From assembly GCA_020809705.1 (NCBI GenBank), contig CP085825.1, forward strand, positions 1,426,001 through 1,490,000: a stretch of 64,000 nt of DNA. The letters run 5' to 3'. The DNA is from Calonectria ilicicola (taxonomy: Eukaryota > Ascomycota > Sordariomycetes > Hypocreales > Nectriaceae). This document shows, piece by piece, positions 12,664-22,340 of the stretch (the stretch's first letter is position 1; every line of letters starts with the position of its first letter). The notes under the pieces were generated by a model. It was not told the origin of the DNA and searched no databases. It saw nothing but the letters and a program-made list of their open reading frames with translations. The translations under genes were made by a program, and so were the position numbers.

Positions 12664-13020
12664 CTAATTGAGGCGGCCAGTGTTGTGGAAGATGCCCTGC
12701 TCCCAGTTCTGGTAGATGGTGCTCATTTGGTGGCGGAGCTTGACACCTTCACCACGAGCAGCCTGCATGCCGGTGGTCATGCTCGCTTTGACGCTGCTCC
12801 CAAGCATGGCGACGGTGCCGAGAGCGGCGGGCTTTGGGTAGTGCTTGAGCTTGTCGGTGCCAGGGCTTGGGGACGAGTGGAAATGGAGCGATTGGCAAAC
12901 CGACTGGCGGACCGAGGCGGCGGCCCGGTGTGTCGTAGACGAGGCCTTGAGCAGGGCCGGGGTAAGGCGGTTGCGCAGCTTGCGAACAATGCGGACGGGG
13001 AGAGAGCACACGAGCTTCAT
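12664..13020 (-). CDS. small predicted mitochondrial protein of unknown function
   Basis: Single exon, 118 aa. The start at 13020 (MKLVCSLPVRIVRKL) is preferred over an upstream in-frame ATG at 13167 because an amphipathic, Arg-rich, acid-free presequence begins there, and its context (CAACAATG) is good. The first ~50 residues have many Arg/Lys/Ser/Ala and no acidic residue, typical of matrix targeting. The remainder holds a short Ala/Gly/Met-rich stretch (AALGTVAMLGSSVKASM) that could be one weak membrane helix, and a polar tail ending IYQNWEQGIFHNTGRLN. I do not recognise the family; it looks like a short lineage-restricted mitochondrial protein. It is convergent with STE20. Confidence 0.6.
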   Translation of the reverse strand: MKLVCSLPVRIVRKLRNRLTPALLKASSTTHRAAASVRQSVCQSLHFHSSPSPGTDKLKHYPKPAALGTVAMLGSSVKASMTTGMQAARGEGVKLRHQMSTIYQNWEQGIFHNTGRLN

Positions 13021-14890
13021 TGTTGCGGTCGTAGGAGGTGGTTGGGAGATTTCGGCTAGGAGGAGAATAAAGAGGGGAGGCTCGTGTTGGACAAGTTTAT
13101 CGTTATACAAGCGTATAAGAGTGATGAAGTGTGAGGAACAGCCAGGGGATTTATGTACAAATCCCAAAAGAGGAGGCTGGTCGAAGGTGGACAGGTTATG
13201 TATGGTTCGTGCTTCTTTAGCTCTTGGATTCTCGGCCCAGCTCGTTATCGCGGGAATGGTATGATGGGAGGTGTTCTTGTCCAGGCGGTGACGGTGGTTG
13301 TTGTATATGTAAACGGCCCACAGGAGATTGGCGGTTCTAGTTCACCGACTCGTGTATAAAAAAAGAAGAAAAGAGTATTCGCTTTGGAGAGGGTATCTTT
13401 GCGTCTTTGGCTTGCAATGAATTTCACAATGCAGAGTGTCAATTCCCCTCTGTCATGATTTCAAGAGAGGCTGGGACGAGGAGGGGAGGGGGGGGACCAG
13501 GCCTGGTTTTGTTCTTGGATCTGGACCCCGCCGCCGGGGGGTCGTTGGAGCTTCTTCCATCTAGTTCAGTGGGCACGGCGGGCTCATGGACCGGGCGGCG
13601 CACTCCGGCCCAAGAGACGACATGCACGATAGGCCCCTCTCCCCGCCCGGCTCAGCGCCCGCGCTGCCTGCTTGCCTCTCTTGGGCGTAACGTGGAGAGC
13701 ACTGGTTTGTTCCCATAGGCGAAAGGCACGCACGTCAGGCCTGCGTTGCATGCAAGCGAAAAGGGGAGTATTGACAAGGGTTGGTGCGTTGCCGCAGATC
13801 GTCTGTCGAGCTTGAAAGGCGGTGTCTCGTCTCGGACGATGGCTGGGGGAGTGAGAGAGCAGCCGGCTTGATTGGTTTGGACACGGCACGCCGCGTGGTG
13901 TTTTGGACTAGAATAATAATAACATGCTTTTTTTTCTTTTTTTTTTTTTTTCTTTTGGACGATTGATTACTGACTGACACTGTGTTTTGCATGGTAAACG
14001 AGATACAAAAAAAGAAAAGAGGAAAAAGAAACGGGTGCACCCCCCATCCTACGTCCCTTGACCCAACCATCATCATCCTCATCTGCTTCATGCCAATCAA
14101 AGCATCCGACCATGACCCTTCCTCCTACCCGCCTGTGTCACAATCAGTCGACATCCGGCTCCACATTTGGCACTGCGGCGTCACGGCGGGTGAGTTATTA
14201 GCAAACAGCTGGAAAGCGGTGAGTGAAAAGACGCGTTGTGACGACCAACCATGCTAGCGGTGGATTGCCATTTTTTGCGTGGACCGGCGCGCCATTGCGG
14301 CGTAGTCGATTGTGAGACTCCTCAGGGGATTGCCGTTTTCATGAACTCGGCCGAGTGCCTATTGGCTGCGGGGTTGACCAATCTGAGATAGGAATTGAAC
14401 GACGACCCACATGCATCTTGTAGGAGCAGTGAATCACTGAGTCAAAAGTGAGAACAAAAAGACAAACAATGTGACAACTTCACTGAATCACTGGCAAGGG
14501 TAAAAAGGTAGAGCCAATTGGTCATTAGAAAAATCTCGTTTGTTCGGTATCATATCTATCTTCCGCCAGCCTATCCAGCACAGCATCTTCTCTATCGTAC
14601 CATCCGAGGCATCTCTCTATCGTAGTGTTTCAACATGCTTCCATATCCTCCCCAGTTTTTTTTTTAATTTGAAAGAAACTATCTTTCGACAACCTTGAAC
14701 TCCTGACTCTGAAAAGAAAAATTATCGGGGATGAGTTCAACCCGTTCAGTTGAACCCTCTTCATATCTGTATGCATCAATATCCGAACCTTACGTCATGT
14801 CGTGCCTGGCTTTCGCATTCAAAAACCTCCTATTCGATGAACCAAAAATACAACGCGGCCTGATTTTATCCAAGCCGGAATGCGAACCGC
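13021..14890. other. Gap between the small mitochondrial-type gene and the SDR gene
   Basis: 1.9 kb. It includes the probable promoter of the 12664-13020 gene, a G-run-rich patch (13480-13545), and a long T tract with two C interruptions near 13925-13957. No credible open frame or RNA gene was seen. The end nearest 14890 is the SDR 3' region. Confidence 0.45.
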
Positions 14891-15976
14891 TTAGTAGCAA
14901 GTGTAGCCACCGTCGATGATGCAGTTGGCGCCAGTCATGAACTTGGAAGAGTCCGAAGCCAAGAAGACGCAAAGACCGTTGAGCTCGTCAACGTTGCCGA
15001 GGCGGTTCTGAGGAGTAAGAGACTTCCAGATCTTCTTCTGGGCGTCAAGAGCGGGGACACGGTTGAGAGCGGTGTCCATGTAGCCGGGAGAGATGCAGTT
15101 GACACGGATGTCGTACTTGGCCCACTCAGCAGCGAGAGACTTGCCGAGCTGAATGACACCGGCCTTGGAGGCATTGTAACAGCTCTGCTCCTGGGGATAG
15201 TTGACGATGGAACCAGACATAGAGGCAACCAGGACAATAGAGCCGGGCTTGCCAGCAGCCATCATGGCGCGACCAACGGCCTGGGACATGAGGAAGGATC
15301 CATTCAGGTTGATGTCGATGAGGCGGCGGAACATGGCGGGGTCGTAAGTCTCAGCCTTGATGTTGGAGTCGGCAATACCAGCCGAGTTGACAAGGACATC
15401 GGGGGCACCAAAGCGGTCGACAACGCTGTCAACAGCGGCGTTGATGGCAGCACCGTCACGAACATCAACCTTGAAAAAGGAGACGGGAAGGCCGGTCTTC
15501 TCGTGGAGCTCAGCAGCGGACTGGTCACCAAGCTCCTGGTTGGCGTCAAAGATGATGATGGCCTTGGCACCAGCCTCAGCACAGGCGCGGGCCATGTAGT
15601 TGCCGAGACCACGGGCACCACCAGTGACGATGATGGTCTTGCCAAAGACAGACATGTTCTTCATAGTCTGAGGCATGGCATCGTAGACCTTCTGGGTGAG
15701 GGGAGAGACAGAATCATTCTCTGCAGGTGGGACAGGGCTGTCGTGGGGGACACGAGCAGCACCCTCAGGAACCTGAACAGTGTGCTTGTCACCCTGACCA
15801 GCACCATAGATGGTGACAGGAACTTCCTTCTCGCGGACAACGCTCTTCTTGTTGGCAGTGTCAGTGACACGGTTGATACGGGTGGCAGAGAAGAAGCGAG
15901 CAGAAGAAGCAACAGGGCGAGCAGCAGGAGCAGCAGCTCGAGAGAGACGAAGAACGTTGCGGGCGGCGGCAGACAT
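14891..15976 (-). CDS. mitochondrially targeted short-chain dehydrogenase/reductase (polyol dehydrogenase type)
   Basis: Single exon, 361 aa. The N-terminus (MSAAARNVLRLSRAAAPAAR...RFFSATR) is a clear mitochondrial presequence, followed by a ~60-residue linker. The classical SDR fold starts at ~110: TGGARGLG cofactor motif, a downstream Asp after beta-2 (IIIFDANQ) that favours NAD(H), NSAG (usually NNAG), and catalytic S...YNASK. It ends with the conserved RVNCISPGYMDT and ANCIIDGGYTCY segments. Among SDRs it most resembles fungal D-arabinitol 2-dehydrogenase, sorbose/xylulose reductase and related enzymes that interconvert polyols and ketoses; the exact substrate is not decidable by eye. Codon use is strongly C-ending and uniform, suggesting high expression. 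The upstream pyrimidine tract and TATA-like element (see 16022-16078) fit a strong promoter. Confidence 0.85.
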   Translation of the reverse strand: MSAAARNVLRLSRAAAPAARPVASSARFFSATRINRVTDTANKKSVVREKEVPVTIYGAGQGDKHTVQVPEGAARVPHDSPVPPAENDSVSPLTQKVYDAMPQTMKNMSVFGKTIIVTGGARGLGNYMARACAEAGAKAIIIFDANQELGDQSAAELHEKTGLPVSFFKVDVRDGAAINAAVDSVVDRFGAPDVLVNSAGIADSNIKAETYDPAMFRRLIDINLNGSFLMSQAVGRAMMAAGKPGSIVLVASMSGSIVNYPQEQSCYNASKAGVIQLGKSLAAEWAKYDIRVNCISPGYMDTALNRVPALDAQKKIWKSLTPQNRLGNVDELNGLCVFLASDSSKFMTGANCIIDGGYTCY

Positions 15977-16021
15977 TGTGATGATAGAATGAAGTGTAAC
16001 GAAAGATGGGTGAGAGAGTGA

Positions 16022-16069
16022 GAGGGAGGGAGGAGGTGAGGGAGGGAGGAGGTGAGGGTGGGAGGAGGT
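16022..16069. repeat. Three tandem copies of a 16-bp G-rich repeat upstream of the SDR gene
   Basis: Copies at 16022-16037, 16038-16053 and 16054-16069. The unit is GAGGGAGGGAGGAGGT on the plus strand; the third copy differs by one base. It lies 46-93 bp before the SDR start codon and reads as a pyrimidine tract on the coding strand. The many GGG/GG runs make a G-quadruplex on the plus (template) strand plausible. Confidence 0.85.
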
Positions 16070-16070
16070 A

Positions 16071-16078
16071 TTTAATCA
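16071..16078 (-). promoter_or_regulatory. TATA-like element of the SDR gene
   Basis: ATTAAATA on the minus strand immediately upstream of the pyrimidine-rich repeat tract, about 95 bp before the ATG. The TATA-then-CT-tract-then-ATG order is typical of strongly expressed filamentous-fungal promoters. Position-based inference only. Confidence 0.35.
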
Positions 16079-19000
16079 AGTGAGAGATGGAGAATAGAGG
16101 TTGAAGAAGTTGAGCTAAATCGACACGAGGACGTGTTGATATAGGTATGCTCTGGCCCGAGATAGATTATAGTGGGGCTGGAGGTGTAGGCTCGTCAGAA
16201 AAAAAAATCTGGGCCGGGGGCGAACTTTTTGGGGGGAGGGGTGGAGGGTGAAAGCCGCTACTGCAAATTTTAGCGTGGCGGGATGTCCGTAAGGCGAAGC
16301 TTCACAACCAGCTCAGCTAGGGCGAGATCTGAATTGTGTTTGGGGATTGCACGGCCTGGATTACAACGCGCGTCGATCTAACTACCGATTTCTGAACCGT
16401 ACGGTTTCAAATATGGTAGTAAGAAGGGGGACAGAAGGTTTGAACCAGTGCAATGGGGTACTAGGTGACGGCGAGAGAACCGGTGCTATTTTCAGAGCTC
16501 CTCAATAGCGACTCCAGAACGGCAACTCTTCAGCGCGATAGGGTGATGGGGGGCAAGGAATGGTTGAAGAATCCGAGTAGAAGAATTCGGATCCGAGCAG
16601 GTGGCAAATGCTTATTTCTCAAGACGATGGGCCAGGAAAAAGCAGAGGTATGGTTCAAACCTAGGGCCAAGGGTCTAGGTCAGCTTCAGGACTTGCTCTA
16701 AGGATTCCATGGTGATGTGGTGAATGTTGGGGCCGCCGTGGAGACAACGCTCCGTTCACAGCAGCCACTGCGGGGAGGAATTGTGCATGGACATACCACT
16801 GTTTGTTTTTTTTAGACTAAGGGCTCAGGAGGATAAGCGTACAAGGTGGGAGATGATGTGAAATGTGGATGATCAGTGCAATCATGCTAATGACCACCAC
16901 CTGTTTATATACAAAAGGGTGGAGAAATACGCTGACCGTTGCTGAAAGGGGGGTCACCGACGGTGTAAAACGGTGAGCGTTATGGTTGAGGGTGTTGCTA
17001 AAAACATTGTACATGCCTTTGCCCTTGGATCCGGGCCCGATGTCGCATGGGCCAGGGTTCCCTCCACCAAAGATGCGACTGGATGGAGCCAGACTGGTCA
17101 CAAGATCCAGCGCAGGGGCGCCCAGGGGTGAAAGAAGCAACAAAATTCTGTTTGTCAGACGCGCAAGAGATGCCATGCTTCGGCGATGTGGGGGGTTGAG
17201 AGCCCAAGTGAGCAAAACAAAGTGCATGCGTTTCGGTGATACGGCTATGGGGAAAACCCAAGATGCTTCCGACTGGAGTCTGTTGATGGGGGTTGGTGGA
17301 TGCGATGCGGTGCGGTGCAGTGCGGTGCGGTGTACCACCCTTCAACACAGCAAATTTGCCTGTCAAGCATCCGGAGCCCGTCGTCGCGCTGTCTTCCCCG
17401 TCTTTGCCCTCCCTGGGGCCCGTGGAGCTAGCTAGCGAGTGTTTGTGCTGACGGGTTTGTTGTTGAGGAGACGGCTCAGAGCATTGAGGGTCTGCGGAGC
17501 GTCTGAGGCTCCAAGAGTCTAGCGACGAATGGGTCTTAGGCCGTCGTCCAATTCTCCCTACCTGGTTTAACCAGTGCCCAAAGCTCTGCTCCCCCGACTT
17601 TTAGGATAATACAAACTAGGTGCTGTCAAAAAACCAACATCAGCTCTCAAGGATTGCCAATGTCTTTCAAGGTAGGCGGGATCACATGGCCAGCCTACCA
17701 GGATGTCTCCTATCCTATCCCTCCACCCACGCCTAACCGGGCCGGGTCTATCTTGACAGGATAGGAAACGCAACGAGAAAAACAGGTGTGGTTGTGGTTG
17801 GGGTTGAGTGGCCAGCGAGGGTGGGTTGCCCTCTGCCTGCCCACGCCTTCCGTCCAGACCTGCATACGGGGCATGCGGCTCCTTGCTCCTGTCGCATCTC
17901 CCTCAAGCCCGGACGGCATTGTCCTCACCTTCCGTCTCATCATCTCATCACACCTTGGCCCATTCGCACACGCCATGGTGGCTGCCCATCGCTATCAACA
18001 CTCCCTAGTCGCTACTAATATCCTAGCAGTTTCCTCACAACAACATTAAGGTAGGCTCGGGCACCAGAGACGAAATCCCTGCGTCAGCCCCAGTGCCGAA
18101 CACCCAGGACGAGCAGAGCGGCGGCGTGCCAGCCTCTCTTGGCTGTCCGTTGGCGGCAAACCAGAGGCCAGCAAGAGGCCAGCCAAAAACCACAAAAGCC
18201 ATTCATCAAATTCTGTCAGACACGAGACGATGACCATCCCTCCATCATGCTGGCAGCCCCCTTGCCCTGGCTTGCTGTGGATGGTGTTCAGATGACCTGG
18301 TGCCGCCACACACGGCGGGCTCCGGCCCATCCCAATTCCTGTTTTTCACTCGGGGACTCCCTCATGGCCTCCCCTCCAAGGGACGCCCATCAATGCCCAC
18401 CTCAGGGACGATCAGTCCGCAGCCGCGCCCCATTCCGTGGAGAGCTATGGCGGGGCCTGGCCCGGGCTTCAGGGCTCCAGGGCTCTTGGGGGGAGCCATC
18501 GCAGGCCTCGGGTCCACTAGCCCTTTGGGACTCACGGCGAGGTGCAGGGGGTAGCTCTCTCGGTAGCTGCCATGGTCCCCACTACACCCACCTTGCGGCG
18601 CCCACGACTCCACTCCATCACCCACGCCAACACGGCCCTGCCAGAAACCTTGAACCGACCTGGAGCGCAGCATTTGTTCAAGGAATTCGCTGTGTGGCGA
18701 ATGGAAGCAGATCCCCTTCCTTCCTTTCCCTGACCGTACCGGGGCTCGTCTTGTCTAAATTTGGCATGCCGCGTTGCTTTTCGTCCTTTCTTTTCGGTAT
18801 GCAGCTGACCGGCTGCCCGTCAGAAGTGAGACCTGAGAGGAGCCAACCAACGCCACGGTCCAGGCGCCGTGACGACGTTCGACGGGCTAGGCACCTTGTA
18901 TGCACACCACGGCGACGGTCACAGCCGTCACACCACAGCATGCACCAACCGCGGCCAAAACCCCATACGTACTGTACTTACTAGAATCTTCATCATCCGA

Positions 19001-22000
19001 CTCGTGTTATCTTCCACTCGAAACTAGGTCGCACCCGTCGGGGGCTTGCAGTAGTCGAGAAAGGATTAGGTGGTCCCAATTGGCCCCCATCCTTTCCAGG
19101 CAGACAAATTTCTTTACGAAGCAGAGTCCTTCCCCTCCATCCCACCCACCTCACCGCCCATCCGAGTCAGCAACCGTCCTGTTCGATGAAAAAAATTCAG
19201 ATGCTTGGCCGAATGTGATAGGTTTCAGCCAGGGGTGTTTGAGATGAGCGACAGACATGGTAATTTGCATGTCCCGGTTCTCTACTCCGTAGGCCCGTCC
19301 CCGAGACCAGGCCCGTTAACCTGGGGCAGTTAGGGGCATATACGGTGTTTGGTCTCCAAGTGCCCTGGTCGGAAACCTCACGGACTTTACAGCGTGGGGT
19401 ACTCATGTCCCGGGCGCATCAACTAGGCCGTGCCTCACCGAGATAGCATAGCTCATTTAACGCACACCATGATGTGGACATGGTGTCTTTTCTCCCATCC
19501 CCGCCAAACCGGCGTCATCCAACGACAGCGGCCACGGCCGACACGGGGTAACCGGGAATGGACCAAACTACCATCCCGCTGAGACGGTTTTCCATCCTAA
19601 TACGTTGGGCAGTTTGCATGAGCCTGCAAAGAAATGAGTCAGCAACGCCGCGCATCCCTTTCAACCATTCATATTGTCTTTCCCGCCAATTGGGGGTTGG
19701 TGAGGAGACGCAGCCATCTCGTCCTAGAGGCTCTTGGCTCGTTTCTGAACTGTTTGCGATCGGCCACTTCCCAGTCATGCACGGACAATGACCTTTAATG
19801 ATGTTGATGAATCGCACAAAGAGGGAACAACAAAGCAGGGTTAGTGGCATTCCGTCCCGCTGGAAGACACCACGCTAACCACAGATTGCCAAGACAACCT
19901 TAACACCAGCCCGAGATTGGCCCACTCACGGACCCGATTCCATTTTTCCCCCACTCTCAGATTTTTCCTTCCCTTGTTGTCTCCTAATTGATTAGTTTTC
20001 AGCTTGCGTGGCAGACAAAAGATAGCTGTCCGAAACAAAGGAGGGTTGAAAACGGTGACCAAAAGGGTAGGTTGGCAAGCCAGTGGGGTTTGTTAAAACC
20101 CTCTATTGCGAGATCGGCTGTTGACTATACCCCCGAATCACGAGGAGCGAGTTGGAGCTAATTCATGACAAGATGAAATGAGTTAATCATTGCGACTGAT
20201 ATCGTCTAATCCAGGCCGTTTGTGGCCATTGACCAGCTATGACGACAGACCCTGAGGCCACTTCATCATAGTCGTGTCACTCAGCCATCTACAACGTGTC
20301 CCAGCAAGCAAGCAGGAACAAGAACACCCGTGTCCTATTGCACTTGACACGACAGATTTTGTAGCGGTGTGTGTGCGCCAAAGCGTGAGGAATGTGGCAC
20401 TTTGGAAATGGCTTGTTTCTAGTTCATCTCGCCCTGGATATCCTCAAATGTGTCAAATTTGCAGGTCTGGCCGGTCTTGGCAGGCCTGAGCCATCAGACG
20501 ATGCTCGCTGCATTGGATAGGGATTTCGCGGGGCCTTGAAGCCTCCATCTGCATGCCCACATCACGACAAGCCTACTCACCCTAGCAGCTGCTGCATGCA
20601 TTTCACACATTGCAGACTCGGCCAAGATCCATTTTTGAAACAATCCCTGAGATGGAGCAGGCGGCAGACAAAGTCCGTCACCAATGGGTGAATACTCCAT
20701 CGTCTCTGGTCAGCTTAACCGTGGATTGCCGTTAGTTTAGGCAGCACGATTCTCCAGTGCGACTAGTCGACTGACGTGATCGGGTTTCCCCAGAGTGGCT
20801 CCCAAAAAAAAACTCCTGCTCCCCACTATCGTGAATCTGTTCCCCTGGTGTCGGTAGCAGGTCCTAACCCCGGTGGTCCACGTGCTCCAACTAGTGCTCC
20901 TAGCACCATCGTGACAAAGTAAACTGAGCTGAAATCGAACCAAGCCTTGATCTCACCCCCGAAAAAAAAAAGATCTCGGCTGCGGATATCAGACAAGGTT
21001 GGGGGGAAACAAGCGACACACCCGACCTGCATAAACTGTAATGATGCGGGACAGATGGCCAAGGGGGAGGAAGTCCGAACATACGGAGTGGGAAAGCATA
21101 GCGGCTCTAGTCCAAAGCAACCCGACCACGAGGTAAGGACCCGACGTGGGTGTGGTGGGCTTTGGTGTGGTGTGCTGATGATCCCCTTGAGGGTAACCTC
21201 GAAGCGACGCTGGAGTGGTCCTGATGGTGGGGTACTGCCACATGGTTCCAGAATATCTGCGGAAGCATCGTGTGGTGGGCTGGCAGGTTGAGGCGCCGCC
21301 GCAGACATGCACCTTGAAGCGCCTTCACAGAGCCGTGCCTGTCCCGTGCACGGGCCTAGACTCCAAGAGTCCGGGGTATAAGTGCCATCTTCCCGGTCCT
21401 CCCATTCTTCCACGAGAATGAGCCGCCGGATCGACAAGCCACGCCGCTTTGCTCGCTTCCCACGCATCGCGGCCGTCTCCGCGCGAACTCCCAATATCCG
21501 CTCTGCTATCCGAAAGACGGGCGCCGGGGTCCTGAAAAACACAAATCCAGAGACCGGCCCGGCTCGGCGCGGAGACCCCATCCCGTCATCCCACGGCTTC
21601 AGGGCTCTCCGGCCCGGTTACGACGCCGTTGGAGGTCATTATCTGGATAATATCAGATCACCATGTCAGATCCCATCTCCTTTTTTCAAGATCGATCCCA
21701 CTTGAGCGGCATGCTGTGGCAACATGGTTACAAATTGGAAGAAAGACGTTTACCGATACACCCTATTCGCCAATGCACAACTATCTATCCCACAAGGCAC
21801 GTCAGACGCGCCACCCAAACCTCTCTCTAGCCCGCCGACTCCATCCCCACATTCATCCAACACCATTCAGCTAGACTGAGCCAGCCAACCCGTACCAAAC
21901 GCCGGCGGGCAGGGTATTATCACGCAAGCCAATCCAGATACAAATTAATTGAGCAATGTAAAAGCCACGCTCATCCCGTCATCATCGTCCTACCCCCCTG

Positions 22001-22340
22001 GTCTTCCGCTCGCCCATGAACTGCTTGTCAGGGCTCACGCCCCTCTTGGAATAAACAATCTGCGCTTCGCTTCATATCTCACTCACCGCTCCTCCTGTAC
22101 CCCAATGCATCCTGCAGATGGGTTGTAGTCTGTAAGATGCTTCTTCTCCGGCAGACGCGGTTGCTCAAGGTAATTCGCTTCCGAAAATCCATTCCCGTCA
22201 GCTGGGTTGCGATCTTGCCACCCGGCAGCCCAAGAACCGGTCCAGGGGTCCTCGCGTATCGACTTTGGCAGCTGGTCATGTCAGGGCCTGACCCACGCCA
22301 AGCCGCCACCAGCCTACGAATGCTGTCCCCACATGAGAAT
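16079..22340. other. 6.3 kb gene-poor GC-rich stretch between SDR promoter and RSC9 3' end
   Basis: No open frame with convincing protein character on either strand. The longest (18139-18984 + and 20826-21581 -) are low-complexity, lack start context and overlap rival frames of similar quality. The stretch near 17285-17335 has short GCGGT repeats. The first part should carry SDR upstream control sequences; the last few hundred bases are RSC9 3' flank. What the middle 5 kb does is not visible from sequence alone. Confidence 0.45.

Noticed and set aside
15503..16021. 172-codon plus-strand frame
   Set aside because: Antisense of the highly biased SDR gene.
16430..16680. GGTTCAAACC-type sequences resembling a T-loop (minus near 16440, plus near 16655)
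   Set aside because: Flanking five bases cannot form a T-stem and no anticodon or acceptor arm follows.
17285..17335. GCGGT pentamer run as a possible minisatellite
   Set aside because: Only a handful of imperfect copies over ~30 bp; simple low-complexity sequence.
18139..18984. 281-codon plus-strand frame
   Set aside because: GC-rich stop-poor DNA with no conserved motif, no splice context and competing frames.
20826..21581. 251-codon minus-strand frame
   Set aside because: Low-complexity, no domain pattern, other frames equally open.
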